This document shows positions 24,701-35,299 of a stretch of DNA of 64,000 nucleotides, piece after piece. The notes below the pieces were generated by a model. It was not told the DNA's origin and searched no databases. It saw only the letters and a program-made list of their open reading frames with translations. The first letter of the stretch is position 1, and every line of letters starts with the position of its first letter. Origin of the DNA: Xestospongia muta (taxonomy: Eukaryota > Porifera > Demospongiae > Haplosclerida > Petrosiidae); assembly GCA_963693285.1 (NCBI GenBank), contig OY848924.1:8170400-8234399 (forward strand), given 5' to 3'. The position numbers were made by a program, and so were the translations under genes.

Positions 24701-27478
24701 GTACTATCATGCTGAACAACTCAATCGCTCTCTCCAAAATTATGAAGATAGTGCAATTTTAATACAAAAAATATATCGTGGTTATGTCACTTATAAGAGG
24801 TATGATTTTCTTAACATAAAACAAAACGTTAAATATTATTTTAACAGATATAAACCACTTCAAAAACAACAAAAATTGCAAAAGTTAAAAGTGAAGACAT
24901 TATTGGGAGAGATACAACAGAGTAGTAATGGTCAGTATTTACTTCAACATAGAAAATAACTTTATTTATTTCTTGTACAGACCTATTTGCTTGTATCGTT
25001 GATCTCAATAGAAACGATGTCCTAAATGCAGTAGAGAGATTTGGTCGTCCAGACCCTCCTCCTGCACAAGAAGAAGAAGAAGAGAAAGGAGACAAAAAAT
25101 TTAAACCCAAAGCAATTGGTGCTGTTCAGGTATTAGTTAATAGTCCTGTTATTGCCCAGAAGTTACTCAAACCAGTTGAAAGAGATATGTCTCCTCCTAC
25201 TATTAAAATACCACCTAAACCTGCACGAAAACCACAAAAGAAGAAAAACCTAACATCTGATCTGGACAGACGAGCTCGTTCAGTTTCTCCTCTCCCTGTT
25301 ATTAGTAACAAAACTGTAGATACTAAACGAAATTCTGATATTCGAGATAATGAATATGATGATGAATATATTGTTATGGAGCCTTTTAGGAAAGATTCTC
25401 TTGATGTACCAAAATCATTACAATCACATCCACTATCACCACAATTACCAACACAAAAACCACAGCCACGAACAAAAAGACCAGTTGGTGGAGTAATGAT
25501 TCTACCTAATAATGGTGTTAAGACTAAACCTCAAGTACAACCTCGTAAAACAGATCAAGTACCACCTCGTAAAACTTCAACAGATCAAGTACCACCTCGT
25601 AAAACTTCAACAGATCAAGTACCACCTCGTAAAACTTCAACAGATCAAGTACCACCTCGTAAAACTTCAACAGATCAAGTACCACCTCGTAAAACTTCAA
25701 CAGATCAAGTACCACCTCGTAAAACTTCAACAGATCAAGTACCACCTCGTAAAACTTCAACAGATCAAGTACCACCTCGTAAAACTTCAACAGATCAAGT
25801 ACAACCTCGTAAAACTTCAACAGATCAAGTACAACCTCGTAAAACTTCAATGGATCAAGTACTTCCTCGTAAAACTTCAACAGATCAAGTACCTCCTCGT
25901 AAAACTTCAATAGATCAAATATCACCTCGTAAAACCTCAGTTGATCAAGTATCTCCTCATAAAATCTCAATGGATCAAGTACCACCTCGTAAAACCTCAG
26001 TTGATCAAATATCTCCTCATAAAACCTCAATGGATCAAGTACCACCTCGTAAAACCTCAGTTGATCAAGTATCTCCTCATAAAACCTCAATGGATCAAGT
26101 ACCACCTCGTAAAACCTCAGTTGATCAAGTATCTCCTTATAAAACTTCAATGGATAATGGACTAAGTAATGGTATTCACTTTGCTAGTGGAGCTGTTAAG
26201 TCATTTACTATTCAAATTTGTGACGATGATAGCAAAACTGATGACGACAACGATGATCGTTATTATGTCATACCTCCTCAGTCAAGACATAGTTCTAGTG
26301 ATGATGAATACATTTATCCTTTTACTCCATTACCTCAACAACAGGAATATATTCCTCAAGTTTACGCTAATAGTCCTATCTTACCTCCAAAGATAACATC
26401 ATCTGAAAGTGAGAGGGAGGAGTCCATCCTAGACGGTGCTCGACGATATAGAACATTATTTACATCTCGTACTGTAAGAGTCACTGATACTAATGCTACA
26501 AATTTGACTAAAGGATTGTCAACTAGTGTACCAGATTTAGTAGAACACAATGTCAAAAGAAAGCCAATAATGACCACCTCAACTGAAAATATAAATACTA
26601 TTGGACTATCATTAGATACTCCAGTAATCCATCGTATCTCACAACTTCCCAAACCACGAGACATTAAATCTAGTAATCCATCTAGTGGCGGTAAAAAGGT
26701 AAACAGTTCATTCTATTTTATCTTCATTGCACATTAATACATTACAGAACAAACTGGGAAAATTATTTAAGAGAAAGAAGAGGTCGCCTCCAACAAGGTA
26801 ACCAACATAATATGTATTATATATAATGTATGTTCTTCATTACTTATAGTAGGAGTGATGTAGTAGCTACTGAATTCAAATTTGAGAAGCCAATTCAAGG
26901 AGCTGTTGATCCACTTGGAAGTCAAGAAGTACCTGGTTATTTACCAGGTATTAGTGATCAAGATGCTAAGGTAAGTCATCTGACTTTGCTTTCTCCTTCA
27001 ATATATATTTTGTAGTACATGTTGTTTAGTCAACCTAAAGGAGGTTATTTATTTTATACTGGTTATTCCAAGTAAGCCACTACATGTTCTATATGTCATA
27101 ATTATAATAATTTAGATCTGGAGATTTCATATTCAAGTTAGCAGTATCTCAGGGTGAAGTTGGGTCAGTTTGGACATGTGATATTGAGACAGAACACAGC
27201 ATTAGTCGTGGGATAACTACTTTGTATTTAGTATCTGATACAGAATATAACTATACTTTTGCTAACCTCTGGGAACTGACCACTTACTACAGGTAAATTA
27301 TTTATGGATTCATTTATCTGATATATGAACCCATTGTAGGTCACATGCACTTAACAAAGCTGGTTTAAAATTAACTGATGCTTGTCTCTCAGCAAAAGAG
27401 TGGTCAACTGAACAAATGAGATTTACTAAAAAGAAACCAGTCCCTTTACCGACTACAATAGCTAAAATAAAACATTAA
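21744..27478 (+). CDS. Unconventional myosin with IQ motif, repetitive tail and C-terminal SH2-like domain
   Basis: The motor starts almost at the N-terminus. It has the P-loop GESGAGKT, switch [10 protein letters not shown], switch [10 protein letters not shown] with NEQLQQYF, and the actin-contacting FVRCIKPN region. One IQ motif follows ([13 protein letters not shown], about 24760). The tail is basic and Pro-rich, with about 20 decapeptide repeats [10 protein letters not shown] (25531-26155). The last exons (about 26850-27478) read like an SH2 domain: [24 protein letters not shown], then [13 protein letters not shown] and LKLTDAC. In the FLVRES position the phosphotyrosine Arg appears to be Lys (FIFKLA). 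The class is not certain; a class III- or XVI-like short-N-terminus myosin is possible. It probably acts as an actin motor coupled to signalling, which is inference. Confidence 0.85.
25531..26155 (+). repeat. 30 bp coding minisatellite in the myosin tail
   Basis: About twenty copies of a 30 bp unit encode [10 protein letters not shown]. The 5' copies are nearly identical. The 3' third shows a 60 bp higher-order unit (PPRKTSVDQ then SPHKTSMDQ) about four times. The period is divisible by 3 and stop-free in several frames, so long spurious frames run on both strands. Confidence 0.95.
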
Positions 27479-27514
27479 TTTATTATTTTATAGCCACAAT
27501 AACATAGTAACAAT

Positions 27515-27592
27515 ACTACTACTATTAGTACTACTACTACTAATAATAATAATAGTAATAATAATAATTATAATAATAATAATAATAATAAC

Positions 27593-27636
<44 letters not shown>

Positions 27637-27698
27637 TAATGATGATGATGATAATAATAATAATAATAACAATAATAATAACAATAATGATGATGATG

Positions 27699-27740
<42 letters not shown>
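27515..27740. repeat. (AAT)n microsatellite
   Basis: AATAAT-type trinucleotides with two GATGATGATGATAAT interruptions sit 40 bp after the myosin stop. The doubled interruption suggests one internal duplication. Confidence 0.95.
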
Positions 27741-28034
27741 GCTGTAAATTATTACATTATTATTATTTTAGTGTCGTGTACAAAACATACTTAATTTTCA
27801 AATTATTGAACTAATTAATTAGCCACGCCCCAACGCTTGCAGAAAAGCTGACACACACAAACTCACTCCCACTGTTCAGAACCAATTAAGACGAGCAAAC
27901 AGAGCAGCTGTTGATGTACGTGGAACAAGGTCAGTATCCCTAGTTAGTAGTTAGTAGTTAGTAGTGAATGTTGTAGTTGTAGAGACATTACACGTACAGT
28001 TGGTCACTGTATTCTATCTCTGTGTTTGTTAAAA

Positions 28035-28115
28035 GTTTGTTTGTGTTTGTGTGTGTGTGTGTGTGTGTGTGCGTGTGTTTGTGTTTGTGTGTGCGTGTGT
28101 TTGTAGGTGTTTGTT
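28035..28115. repeat. (GT)n microsatellite
   Basis: TG/TTTG dinucleotide repeat with interruptions. Length likely varies between individuals. Confidence 0.9.
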
Positions 28116-28512
28116 TGTGTGTGTATGTATAACTGCAATAATGAAGCAGTTCAATGTAGCCTGCACTATATCTCCATTTTATTCTCATGATAATATATTG
28201 GGAACACCTCTGCAATTTGATCAATATGTCACTTTCCATTGACAACATATTGTACTCCATAGTATATATCTGTTATGTGTAGTAGAACATTTGTAAAGTA
28301 GTAAGATAGTGTGTGAACACAGATTAATATCAACATGTTTGTAGTACTTTGATAAAGCTAGGCTATTCTTGGTAACACTGCCCAACAGTCTACGTAATAA
28401 TAATACCAACTTTAGTCAATCTGTTCCTTTACATCATAATGATGTCATAAGTTTCAATGTTGCTAAAAGGAGGCCATATATGGTAAAGTTGGTATAAACC
28501 CTTTGGTTTAGT

Positions 28513-28519
28513 ATATAAA
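28513..28519 (+). promoter_or_regulatory. TATA box, likely for RAP1GAP
   Basis: TATATAA lies about 113 nt upstream of the predicted ATG at 28632. An AAACC/GGTTT mini-hairpin lies just before it (28496-28510). Confidence 0.4.
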
Positions 28520-28631
28520 CCAGTGGCTAGATCAGTAAATAACTCAGTCGTTTACAAGCCAGTCAAGTGCCTATTTAGTGTTATATCTATTGCAGTGCTG
28601 GTTAATAGTCTATTATAACCTCTTGTAACAA

Positions 28632-31600
28632 ATGCCTGGTCATAAGAAATATTTTTGGTTGCAGTTAAGAGGATCTAAGACTCTAAAGGCTTCCTTGAGG
28701 TAAGAGCTATTGTTTTCCAAGAGGGAATAGAGCATCCCATAGCAATGTTGTTGTATACATACTTTCAGTAGTGTGTATGTTATCGTTTTACTATTATAGT
28801 AAATAGTTGAAGTCATAGTGATGTTTGACTGTTAAGGGATTTGTAAACCCACACAATCTCCATAACTATCACCCAAGTTGTGTTTGAATATCCTGTGTAA
28901 TAGGTCTTCTTCACACAAGTCTTACCAACTGAAAAGTTTACCAAGAATGACTGACAGATCTTTTGATGAAGCCTTAGAAGGTACACTCTCTGCCTCTCCT
29001 TCTGAGGTATGCATCTCCCACTATTGTCATTACTATTAAATTTCATTGTTATCATTTTAGCAAGATTTTTTTGAACTCCTTTCCAGAGCTCAGGTTAGTG
29101 TAGTAAACATTGTGTTAACTTGATCATGTTGTGTTCAATTGTTAACAATTCCATCTATGGATCTTGTAGTGTCGTCGCTATGACAGTCAAAGATCACCGT
29201 ATCCATCACCTGCAATTACCCGTGCAACTCCTGACTTACCAGAGGTATGTCCCAAGTCATTATATTAATAATTATAACTTATTAATATTTATAGAGTGGA
29301 GATGATGACCAGGAAGATAAAGATAATGTGGATGCACCCACTAATGTACGACAATCAAATTTGGATCAATTTGAAGCTAGTCTAAATTCTTCTGGTGGCA
29401 GTAGTGGAGATGATAACAGTCTTAGTCCAGCCCACGGTCTCCTTCCTCTTGGATCACCTTCACTACGTCCAAATCGTCGCTCTGTTGAAGCACTTAAAAA
29501 GGTAAATAAACTTCATGATATCATAATATTATATAAAGTATATTGTAGTTAATACAAAGTAATAAAGATGAACCATTTCCATTAATAATGGCACCACCTG
29601 ATGGAGGATATTGGATACAAAATGGAGAGTATGAAACAAGTAGAGGAGAAGATGGTATGTGGCACGCCCCAGAAATTGATACAGAGCATTTCAGACTTGA
29701 AACGAACACAACAGCTTTAATGTATGGACGCCATTTTGTTGGACGTCCACATAAAAATTTTTATGTCCGAGACAGCAAACTTGGACCTTTAGTCTTCAGT
29801 TTGATGATTGACAGTGATGTTAACTGTGATCCATTGATAAGAATGATCCTGAGGTAACAAACAGTGTCTGGTCCTTTCTTTATAGTTTGTGTTGATATCC
29901 TTTAGAACTAAAGATGAAACTTATTATAAAGTTTATCCATCAGCTCAACTCTCAAGAAAACTAGAGCCTGAAGAGTATTTAGCTGTAAGTATATAATAGT
30001 CATGTGACTGGTCATGTGATATGTATTATAGATTATGTCTGCTAGTTTAAATAATGGTGAACCTGTGCGTATTGAAGGATTAACTCGAGTGCACTCATCA
30101 AAGGTATGTAATAACGATGTAATAATGATGTAATAATGATGTCATGGTGTTTACAACAAAACCCCAATTTGTCTGTTTGGATATAATTTTCAAAATATCC
30201 TCTTTAAGTTTCCCAAACTAATTTACTATTGTCTTATGGGAATTCTTTCTGAATAGGGACAAGAAATCCTTCAAAAATTTGATGAACATTCAGTTGCTAG
30301 GCAACACAAAATTGGAGTCATCTATCAAAAATTTGGCCAGGTTATCAATGCAAAATATATCACTAATATCATTTTATATTGTGCATTTAACAGGCGACAG
30401 AAGAAGAAATGTTTTGTAACAACAATCCTTCACAAGCTTTTAAAGAATTTCTTAGTTTACTAGGAGATACTGTTAAACTCAAAGGATTTCAAGGGTAAAA
30501 AGATGATGATGTCATAATGACATCTATAATAATATTCATTAGATATCGTGGTGGTCTTGATAATTGTAATAATCAAACTGGAGAATCCAGTGTTTATACG
30601 GAGTTCAAAGGTCAAGAGATCATGTTTCATGTATCAACAATGTTACCTTATGATGTAACTGATCGCCAACAGGTGACCACACCCACTTCAATATTAAATT
30701 TACAACTATTGTTTAGGTTGCTAGGAAACGTCATATTGGCAACGATATTGTCCTAATAGTCTTTCAAGATGAAAACACTCCATATAGTCCAGACTGTGTA
30801 CGATCACGTTTTCTTCATGCCCATATTGTAGTACAAGCAGAACAACAACACAATGAACAAACAGTCTATAAGGTAAATATAAATATTGTACATTATATAG
30901 CATATATCTTGTTGTAGGTGGCTGTAGCAGCTAAAGAGGATGTTCCAAGTTTTTCTCCTCCTCTTCCCACGCCAGCAGTATTTGCTAGAGGTATTGACTT
31001 TAGAGAGTGGTTACTAACAAAAGTATTAAATGCTGAGGCCAAATGTCATGAAGCTTCAGCTTTCCTAAAACTTTCAGTAAGCCACACCTTTAACCACACC
31101 CAATAAATAATTTGTTGTAGACTCGTACTCGAGCTCAATTATTTAATCACCTTTTTAAAGAGCTCTCTGGTTCCATAGAAGATATAGACGTTGGACAACT
31201 TGAGAATAGAAAGGTATCCCATTCTCCATTACATGTATAATAATATACGTGTATTAATAGAGTGTTGCTACTGACATGGTTAGTATAAATCAAGTAAGAC
31301 AATCACCACGACAACGAAGAAAGACGTTGAGTGATATCTTTAGTACTCGTCGTAAAATCTCAACAGCAGCATCTCCAAAGAAAAGTCAATCAAGACTCCA
31401 CCCACCTAATGAAGTCTCTGGAACACGTTCTTCCTTAACTACTAGTACACCAGACCTAACTGTTATTGGAGAGTAAGTAACCATTATTCCTAATTATACA
31501 AAAGTGAAATTATTTCTATCAATTAGAGAATCAGCAGGTCCTAATGATGATCGTACAGTTAGTATGGATAGACATCAAGTATACTCAGTTGGTCATGGCA

Positions 31601-32761
31601 AACTGTCTAATAAAAAACGTTTTAGATTACGAAGTAGAGGGAAAAAAAGTGAACGTTCTTTAACAACAGAAATTAAAAGATCAGAAAACCCTTATCATGT
31701 GGATCCTTATTATCATAACATCTCAGGATTCTCCTCTGAAGGGACGTCATTATCTTCTAGTCTAAACTGGAGTGTACCTAACGATTTACCTGGTATCATT
31801 AGACAGGGACAACCCTCATTACCATCCCCTAATCCTGCCTCACTGGAAAACTTGACATTTTCAATGGGTAGTTCTGATACAATGACTCACCGTTGTGTAT
31901 CAAATCCAGATATTACTGATAATGGAAGAAGATTAGTAACATACACTCCTGTATCTGATATACATCGCAGTCCTGGTAGTGCTGGACCACAAACATTTGA
32001 TGTAGCAATCCAATTTGAATCACGTCGACAAGTATTTACATTTCCAACACCTCCTCACTCAGTTTCTCCAACTTTACCAATTGAGTATGGTACACCTCAT
32101 CTAGTGACATCATCAGCTGGTTCTCGTAAATATTCTAATCGTGTAAGACTGTTACCTAATACAGCATATGAAACACAACATGATCTTCTGGCCAGTTATC
32201 ATTCATCATCATCATCACTTGATAATCGTCATTCTGGTGGAAGTTTTCCATTTGTCCCAGAAGAGGATGAGAGAGGAGATGATGATAAACAGGGAGATAC
32301 TTGCACTGATGTTGAGAAGGTATGTCTCACTTATAGTATATCAGTGACTGCTTATCTCTATATTTTATAGATTGATGAACAGCAATATGAAAGTGGATCA
32401 AGTGTGAGCTTAGAAGATATCACAAGTGATGTGACATATGGTAGGTTGTCATGGTAACATAACCTTATTTATAATGACTATTAGATTCTCTTCTAAGTTC
32501 ATTGCAAGCTTTAACATCAGAAGTAGCACGATTACGAGATCAACAGTTACACCTTTACAGAGAGAACACGGTAAGTGGGTGGAGTTAAGTGTTATATTCA
32601 AGTTTATATTGTCCTTTTAGAAACTGACTACTAAAGTTCGTAAATGGAAAGCAAAATATAAGTTTGCAAAGTCACAATTAGCACAACAACAACAACAACA
32701 ACATGTCAATAATGTACCCAGTCAGGAGAGAAAATCATCAGAGATTGGTACTACTTTATAA
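28632..32761 (+). CDS. RAP1GAP: Rap1 GTPase-activating protein with GoLoco motif
   Basis: ATG 28632 ([12 protein letters not shown]) joins in phase to an exon containing [13 protein letters not shown] GoLoco motif follows, split by an intron ([10 protein letters not shown], then CRRYDSQRS). The RapGAP domain carries [43 protein letters not shown] and the catalytic Asn-thumb segment [18 protein letters not shown]. This is very close to vertebrate RAP1GAP. The tail is Ser-rich and basic and ends in a coiled coil with a Gln run. Known role: it stimulates GTP hydrolysis by Rap1; GoLoco motifs bind Galpha-i-GDP and link heterotrimeric G proteins to Rap. The GoLoco QR is kept, although the preceding DD is DS. 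Tail-to-tail with EFHD, 78 bp apart. Confidence 0.93.
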
Positions 32762-32839
32762 CCGGCTATTTTTTTAAAAAACTAACTCTAACTCTATTTG
32801 TTTATACATTTTCAACATGTAATAATTATATTGAACAAG

Positions 32840-33542
32840 TTATTTAAACATGGATGCTTTCTCTTTGAAAGCCTTTCTCCTTTCAGCAGCTTCTTCAGCT
32901 TCCTTACGTTTTCTTTCTTGTTCCTCTACAGTATTCAATATTCAAATACATCATTATGAGATAAAACACCTTTAATTTCCTTCTCAAATTTAGCTCCCCT
33001 TGTTTGCTCTTGAACTTTAGCTTCAAAGAAACTCTTTGCTCCACTAACTCCTTCAGTTGTGACATCGCAAGTATTTGCGATCTTTTTTAGACCCTCTATT
33101 TCTAAAGTGCCATCACGAGCTCTTTTAAAAATGAGCATAAACTAACAAAAAATATAAAACTAATTTTTACAATAAGGAATTCACTAACTTCTCTGAAACT
33201 AATTTGACCATCATTGTCCTCATCAACTTCTTTGATCATAGCTTTTAATCCAATATGAGTTTGTGGTTCTCCTAATTTCTCCATCATTAATTTCAATTCC
33301 ATCAAATCAATAAAATTGCTACGATCAACATCGTATCTGATATATAGACCAATAATATATTAGAGACATTAAAATAAATAAGTGTCATACTTCTGAAAGA
33401 CTTTACGATATTCTTTAATTTCTTGTATTGAAAACTCTTTAAATTCAGCATACACAGACTGTGACACTTTAGGCACTGTAACCTCTCCTTCATTGATCTT
33501 CTGCTGTCGACTCAACTTCTCTGCCAATTCTGATTCTGCCAT
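32840..33542 (-). CDS. EFHD2: Swiprosin, EF-hand domain protein D1/D2
   Basis: A short gene, MAESELAEKLS... from ATG 33542 to TAA 32840. EF-hand 1 (YAEFKEFSIQEIKEYRKVF, then LMELKLMMEKLG) and EF-hand 2 (MIKEVDEDNDGQISFRE) align with human EFHD2. So do GAKSFFEAKVQ and the C-terminal coiled coil ending ERRKAFKEKASMFK. EF-hand 2 has intact calcium ligands (DEDNDGQISFRE). The family binds calcium and actin and acts in cell spreading and immune-cell signalling in vertebrates. It cannot be assigned to EFHD1 or EFHD2, since one ancestral gene is expected here. Head-to-head with FOXRED1, 183 bp apart. Confidence 0.92.
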
Positions 33543-33725
33543 ATTAATTGTCCTATAAATAAAGTATATATTCAGACTAATGACTTCATTCCAATCAGAT
33601 ACACACACAATCAACAAAATATTTGTTACAAATAGAAGCCGACCGGCCTTCATAACTTACTTGTTTTCTTTACACTTTCAGTTATAGCCACACCCAAAGA
33701 AATCTAATAACTTATAATAACTAAG
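33543..33725. promoter_or_regulatory. 183 bp divergent promoter region, EFHD/FOXRED1
   Basis: A short gap between two start codons containing AGCCACACCCAAAG (about 33687-33700), a CACCC-type element. Promoter by position only. Confidence 0.4.
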
Positions 33726-35201
33726 ATGGCTTCTATGATGCTGATGATGAGGGCTCCTCGTGTTACTATGATGAGATCAATGCAATATGTACATCAGTAT
33801 CATGTTGTACTTGGTGGAGGGGGTATTATGGGCTGTTCTAGTGGATATTTTTTAACTCAACATGGAATACCACCTCATGAAGTGTGCATTGTAGAACGAG
33901 ATCCTACAGTATGTTGTGTGCATATAGTGTGATGCATATTATCACATATTATATAGTATTCTAGAGCATCTACTGTCTTATCAGTTGGATCAATAAGACA
34001 ACAGTTCTCGCTACATGGTAACATCCTCTTATCATTGTACTCATCTCAATTCCTAAGGAACTCATTAGCAGACCTTACTGTAGATGAAATACCAGACATT
34101 CAGTTTGTTGAAGGGGGATATTTGTTCCTGGCATCAGAGGATGGAAAGGACATATTGTGTTCTAATCATTGCTTACAGAGGTATTACAGCATTGTGTTAT
34201 GATATAGTATTATCTCTTATGTAGAAGATTGGGTGCTGATATAGAGTTAATGACGCCTCAACAATTAAAAGCTCGTTTCCCATGGCTTAATACTGACAAT
34301 CTTGCATTAGGAGCTTTTGGTATGTTTCAAATTAAATATTCCTAGTTATTAAAGTATTCAATATAGGTGTACGAGGTGAAGGATGGTTTGATCCATGGTC
34401 ACTTTTGAGTAGCTTTAAAAAGAAGCTAATAGCTTTAGGAGTTCATTTCATACATGGCAATATAACGAGTCTTAGTGTTCATGATAACAAGGTCCATAGT
34501 GCTCAGGTAAACTCCACTATAACATATTATTCAATGTTGTCATTATAATATAGGTACAACTTAACACAGGTGAACAAATAGAATTAAAATGCAATTATTT
34601 TGTCAACACTGCTGGCCCCCAATCTGCAAATTTAGCTAAAATGGCTGGAATAGGAGATGACCATCATTGTAACCCTGTAATGAAAATTCCTTTACCAGTT
34701 AGACCCAGGAAGAGATATGTCTTTGTTCTGCATTGTCCTACAGGTCCTAGAGATTGTCCATTATTGGTCGATATCAGTGGATTTTATGTTAGGCGAGAGT
34801 CTCAAGAGGGAACATTTATATGTGGTCTAAGTCCACCTGCAAATGAAGATTATGAAGTTGATGATTTAGAAGTTGACTACAATTACTTTGAGGAGAAGAT
34901 ATGGCCACATTTAGCTCATAGGATACCAGCATTTGAAGCTATTAAACTTAAAGGAGGATGGGCTGGTTTTTATGAGTACAATACATTTGATCAAAATGGG
35001 ATCATTGGATGTCATCCAGTTATTTCTAATTTTGTATTTGCTACTGGTTTTAGTGGTCATGGTATCCAGCAGTCACCTGCTGTAGGTCGTGCTGTTAGTG
35101 AGATCATTACAAAAGGTCATTCAACCAGTATTGACATAACTGACTTTGGATTTGAAAGAATTGTTAATAAAACCAAATTTTTGGAAAGGAATATTGTTTG
35201 A
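33726..35201 (+). CDS. FOXRED1: FOXRED1, FAD-dependent oxidoreductase for complex I assembly
   Basis: A Met- and Arg-rich, acid-free N-terminus fits a mitochondrial targeting sequence. A DAO-type FAD-binding fold follows: YHVVLGGGGIMGCSSGYFL (dinucleotide GxGxxG), GSIRQQFS, GAFGVRGEGWFDP, FVNTAGPQS. The C-terminal FAD contact region is GGWAGFYEYNTFDQNGIIG and ATGFSGHGIQQSPAVGRAV. All are typical of FOXRED1. Known role: mitochondrial complex I assembly factor; the redox substrate is unsettled. Six or so exons with very short introns. Tail-to-tail with the second astacin-like gene, with 98 bp between stops. Sarcosine-dehydrogenase relatives are less likely given the HGIQQSPAVGRA stretch. Confidence 0.92.
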
Positions 35202-35299
35202 ATTTTTTACAAAATATTGCCAAATAATTTTTTTTTTATCTTTATAATACATCTGTTGAAGTTGTCATGTACACAAGTGTTGGGGATTCACATCTGATA

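Larger units (their letters stand above)
27479..28631. other. Intergenic region between myosin and RAP1GAP
   Basis: It contains an (AAT)n block (about 27515-27740, with GATGATG interruptions duplicated once) and a (GT)n block (about 28035-28115). A 12 bp perfect inverted repeat (28403-28414 with 28484-28495) and TATATAA at about 28513-28519 lie about 115 nt before the RAP1GAP start. No gene is visible. Confidence 0.7.

Noticed and set aside
25531..26155. CRISPR-like appearance of regular 30 bp units
   Set aside because: There are no spacers; the units are directly head-to-tail, coding, and in a eukaryotic gene.
25512..26165. Open frames of 133 aa (+) and 208 aa (-) over the myosin repeat
   Set aside because: Shadow frames of a 30 bp repeat whose period is divisible by 3; pure Leu/Tyr/Lys or Leu/Phe/Glu repeats, no independent gene evidence.
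28813..29055. Minus-strand 80 aa frame upstream of the RAP1GAP GoLoco exon
   Set aside because: Antisense to a RAP1GAP exon that joins in phase on the plus strand; no recognised domain.
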